Source of the DNA: Anisus vortex
Taxonomy: Eukaryota; Mollusca; Gastropoda; Planorbidae
NCBI GenBank assembly: GCA_949126835.1
Contig: OX421507.1
Span: 14,918,202-14,982,201 of the forward strand
Reading direction: 5' to 3'
Length of the DNA: 64,000 nt
The position numbers and the translations under genes were made by a program. Shown here piece by piece: positions 61,323 through 64,000 of this stretch (position 1 is its first letter; every line of letters starts with the position of its first letter). A model generated the notes under the pieces. The model did no database searches and had not been told where the DNA came from. It saw only the letters and a list, made by a program, of their open reading frames with translations.

Positions 61323-62751
61323 AATGCCATTTTTTCTTTTCGCTTTGTGGTATCAGTTTAATCAAAGTAATATATCCCAAGATATTTCAGCCTAAATTAT
61401 TTCTACATTTATCCTAAACATATTTGAAGACTAAACTTTAGAACTTTTTTGTTTTGTTTCATTTACCCGTTTAAAGAATTGGGTAGAAATGGACTCGGAA
61501 TGTGTGTGTTGTTTTTTTATATAACCATATCATAACCTTTGTGTTTTCCTTCTTTTTTAATACTTGGATTAGAATACCACCCGGTGAATGTACACTCAGT
61601 AAAGGGGCAGAAATTCACATCCTGGCACCGTCACAGGCAACAGGTCGTGTGGAGAAATGGAAACACCCTGAATGGAATGTAATGGAGCCCTCCGCGTTTA
61701 GTGCCTCGTTTTATATCTCACCCTGCCCCCCCCCCCCCAATCCTCGAACCATTAGGCTCCGTAATTCGATGCCGTGTGCCAGACACGTGGTTCTATAATA
61801 TAAGGTCCTTTACATAGCCATTACGATTGTGGCCTATAAAATCTTGTTCAGCGACTTCCCGACTCCACCCAACTAATACACTCACACACTCACATACTCA
61901 CACACACATGGATGAAGTTTTTAGTTTATGGTTTGGAAAAGGGGGGTGGGGAGAAATGTGGTTAAATATCAAATTGACTGTAATGTAAATATGTTCATTG
62001 TGTTATTATTAATTAGGGTGGGGTGTAGTGTGTGTGTGTGTGTGGGGGGGGGTAGATATAAAATTGTCTGTGTAATATATATTTTTTTCAATGTGCTATT
62101 AATTCGGGGGGGGGGGGGGTGTTCAGTGTGCGATGGGGGAGGACTAAATATCAAATTGTCTCTAGTAATATTATATTTTGTTATTGTGCTAATATTTAGT
62201 GTTGGAGGGGTAAATATCACATTGTCTGTAGCAAGAGATAACCTACGCGCACCTCGTGTATTTTACCACTACTGAGACTATCTCTAGGATATTCCAAATT
62301 TTAATACTATATTTTTGTGAACCAAGACGTTTACGGTAAATTTAGGACGGTCTAGAATGGCTAGATAAACCATAAACGTATTATAGTATAGAGTTACTAT
62401 AGAGAGAATACTATAGATTTGTTTTCTTTTTTTTTTTTTTTTTTTAGGTTATCTCCCTTCGCCTGTCAGAGCGTTTGACGTCATGATGTGGCTTTTTTCT
62501 TTCCTTATTTTACTTCTTTTTGTTAAAAAGATTTTTGGCGATAGCTTTGGCAGATGATTTATTGCACCTGTTGGAATTCTTTTGTCTTACCGTGTTCTTA
62601 TTGTGTGCGAACTCCTTCCCTTTTCGTTTGTCTTAGTGTGTTCACTCTCCATTTGATTGTTCATTCGTCTCTGTGCGCACAGTTACCAAAAACTGTTCAC
62701 TTTTTTTCATAAACAATTCCATTGCCTTCCCATGAGCTGTTTGTTTTCTTT
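61323..62751. other. Region without a recognised gene
   Basis: Homopolymer-rich (C near 61728, G near 62045 and 62107, T near 62428) with TG/CA microsatellites. A frame at 61502-61798 has no family resemblance. Confidence 0.45.
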
Positions 62752-63150
62752 GTCCAGTTTTATAAGAGCTGTTCGGTTGTTTTATTTAAGTTTCTAATGG
62801 GCTGTTAATTTTTGTCCAGTTCCTATGAGCTCTTCCCTAGTATTATTAAGTTTTCTCCAAATAATGAACTTGTTTTGAACAGTTTCCTATGAGCTGTTGG
62901 CTTGTCTTAGTAAGTTTTCTACGAATTGTTGAATGTTGTCCAGTTTAATAAGAGCTGTTCGGTTGTTTTAAGTTTTTAATGGGCTGTTAATTTTTGTCCA
63001 GTTCCTATGAGCTCTTCACTAGTATTATTAAGTTTTCTCCAAATAATTAACTTGTTTTGAACAGTTTCCTATGAGCTGTTGACTTGTCTTAGTAAGTTTT
63101 CTACGAATTGTTGAATGTTGTCCAGTTTAATAAGAGGTGTTCATGTGTTT
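62752..63150 (+). repeat. Tandem repeat, unit about 182-186 bp, 2.2 copies
   Basis: Units start at 62752, 62938 and 63120 with GTCCAGTTTAATAAGAGCTG. Inner sub-repeats carry CCTATGAGCT and AAGTTTTCT. No coding content. Confidence 0.85.
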
Positions 63151-63270
63151 TATCTCTCTAAATGTCTCTAGTTTGTTGCCCCCACTAGTATTTGCTCTTA
63201 TTAGTTTTCGTCTAAACTAAAGTTCCACGTGCCATTCACATACATTTTGTGTGGCTACCAAAAAAACAAG

Positions 63271-63500
63271 TGATCCATAGGGCCGGTGAAGCAGCGTTCA
63301 CCAGTTACCGTGGCCGCGGCATACTAGGTGATTGTGTGGCCAGCACTATACACAGCCGCCTTTACTTTTACCCCAACTAAGGTCAGGTACCCATCAGAGC
63401 TGGGTAGACTCAGGGGCACCCTCCAGACCCGTGAAAACAAAATCCTAGCCTGCCCCAGGATTCGCACCCAGGACCTTCGTCCACTGTGCCCCCCCACCCC
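63271..63500 (-). repeat. SINE copy
   Basis: Contains GATCCATAGGGCCGGTGAAG, GGTACCCATCAGAGCTGGGT and AGGATTCGCACCCAGGACC (the B-box side), reading tRNA-like on the minus strand. It ends in a C tract. Confidence 0.7.
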
Positions 63501-64000
63501 CATCAATCTTAGTAAAGCCAAATAACAAAATGAGAAGTTTTCTCTATAACTATATTTCCTTTTGTCGCTGGACTGTAGGCCTATCACTAAGTTGGGGACA
63601 TGTTTATACTAACTTTATACGGTACCCATACACATTCCTTAATCCCATCTTACGGCGTTACAGTGTCTCTGACCTATAGACAATGAAGTGTATCAGCTTG
63701 ATACCATTTGCCAGGTCACATTGGACGTTTCAGTTGAAGTATTTGTCATAACAATGTATATTAAATAGAAAATCTATTACTTATATAAGATTTACATAGT
63801 AGATTTACATACATTCTTTATGCATGTAGGTTACTTTCTTTTATATTTCTATAACAATATGCCTTCATAGGACACGCTGACTTTTAATTTATAACATCTC
63901 TCTAGGCTTGACTGTTAAAACTAGCCTAGTTTTGTCATCACGTTACTTTTGTAGGCCTACTCCCACGAATGATTGTTTGATAACATTGTAATGTAGGTTA
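63501..64000. other. Right edge of window
   Basis: AT-rich, with two TAGGCCTA octamers (63578 and 63952). No gene or mobile element recognised. Confidence 0.4.

Noticed and set aside
61502..61798. Possible exon (RIPPGECTLSKG...)
   Set aside because: The acceptor-like site is weak, and there is no recognisable domain or downstream donor.

Overview
This is a eukaryotic, AT-rich window (C/G mostly as homopolymer runs). It holds spliced animal genes with long introns in a bed of decayed transposons and minisatellites. The Cdc42 and SHP2 proteins are clearly metazoan. An RTE-like LINE tail, abundant TAGGCCTA octamers and the repeat types suggest a mollusc, probably a gastropod; that placement is inference.

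Layout. 506-699 (+): last coding exon of a tail-anchored membrane protein with a KASH-like end. 2413-5930 (-): complete CDC42, 4 coding exons, 191 aa, converging on the first gene. 8253-8334 (-): possible first exon of an LYR-motif protein. 9.2-12.2 kb: LINE remains broken by hAT-type insertions. 13478-32364 (+): complete SHP2/PTPN11 (corkscrew) gene, 15 coding exons, 613 aa. It starts with a 17-nt coding exon 8.4 kb upstream of the next, and one intron carries a 2.46-kb hAT-like transposon with a dead transposase. 35326-36163: 47-bp minisatellite. 36-44 kb: no exon recognised; Helitron, nested hAT and small hAT elements. 44351-46190 (+): large first coding exon of an unrecognised Ser-rich, probably disordered protein whose later exons lie outside or were not seen. 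46-64 kb: repeats, including a 229-bp duplicated piece of that exon, two nested hAT blocks, LINE tails, SINEs and 51-, 45- and 26-bp minisatellites.

CDC42 (a Rho GTPase switch) and SHP2 (a phosphatase promoting Ras/MAPK signalling) are head to head. Both act below receptor tyrosine kinases, but nothing in the sequence shows that the neighbourhood is functional.

I found no candidate for a wholly new molecular system. The most informative signals are: (i) the SHP2 C-terminus, where an in-frame stop overlaps the last 5' splice site, so intron retention would remove one of two Grb2-type pYxN sites; (ii) a non-autonomous Helitron family with TC/CTAG ends and a 3' hairpin; (iii) at least ten hAT-like insertions with readable ends and mostly 8-bp target duplications, several nested; (iv) the exon-fragment duplication; (v) six minisatellite arrays.
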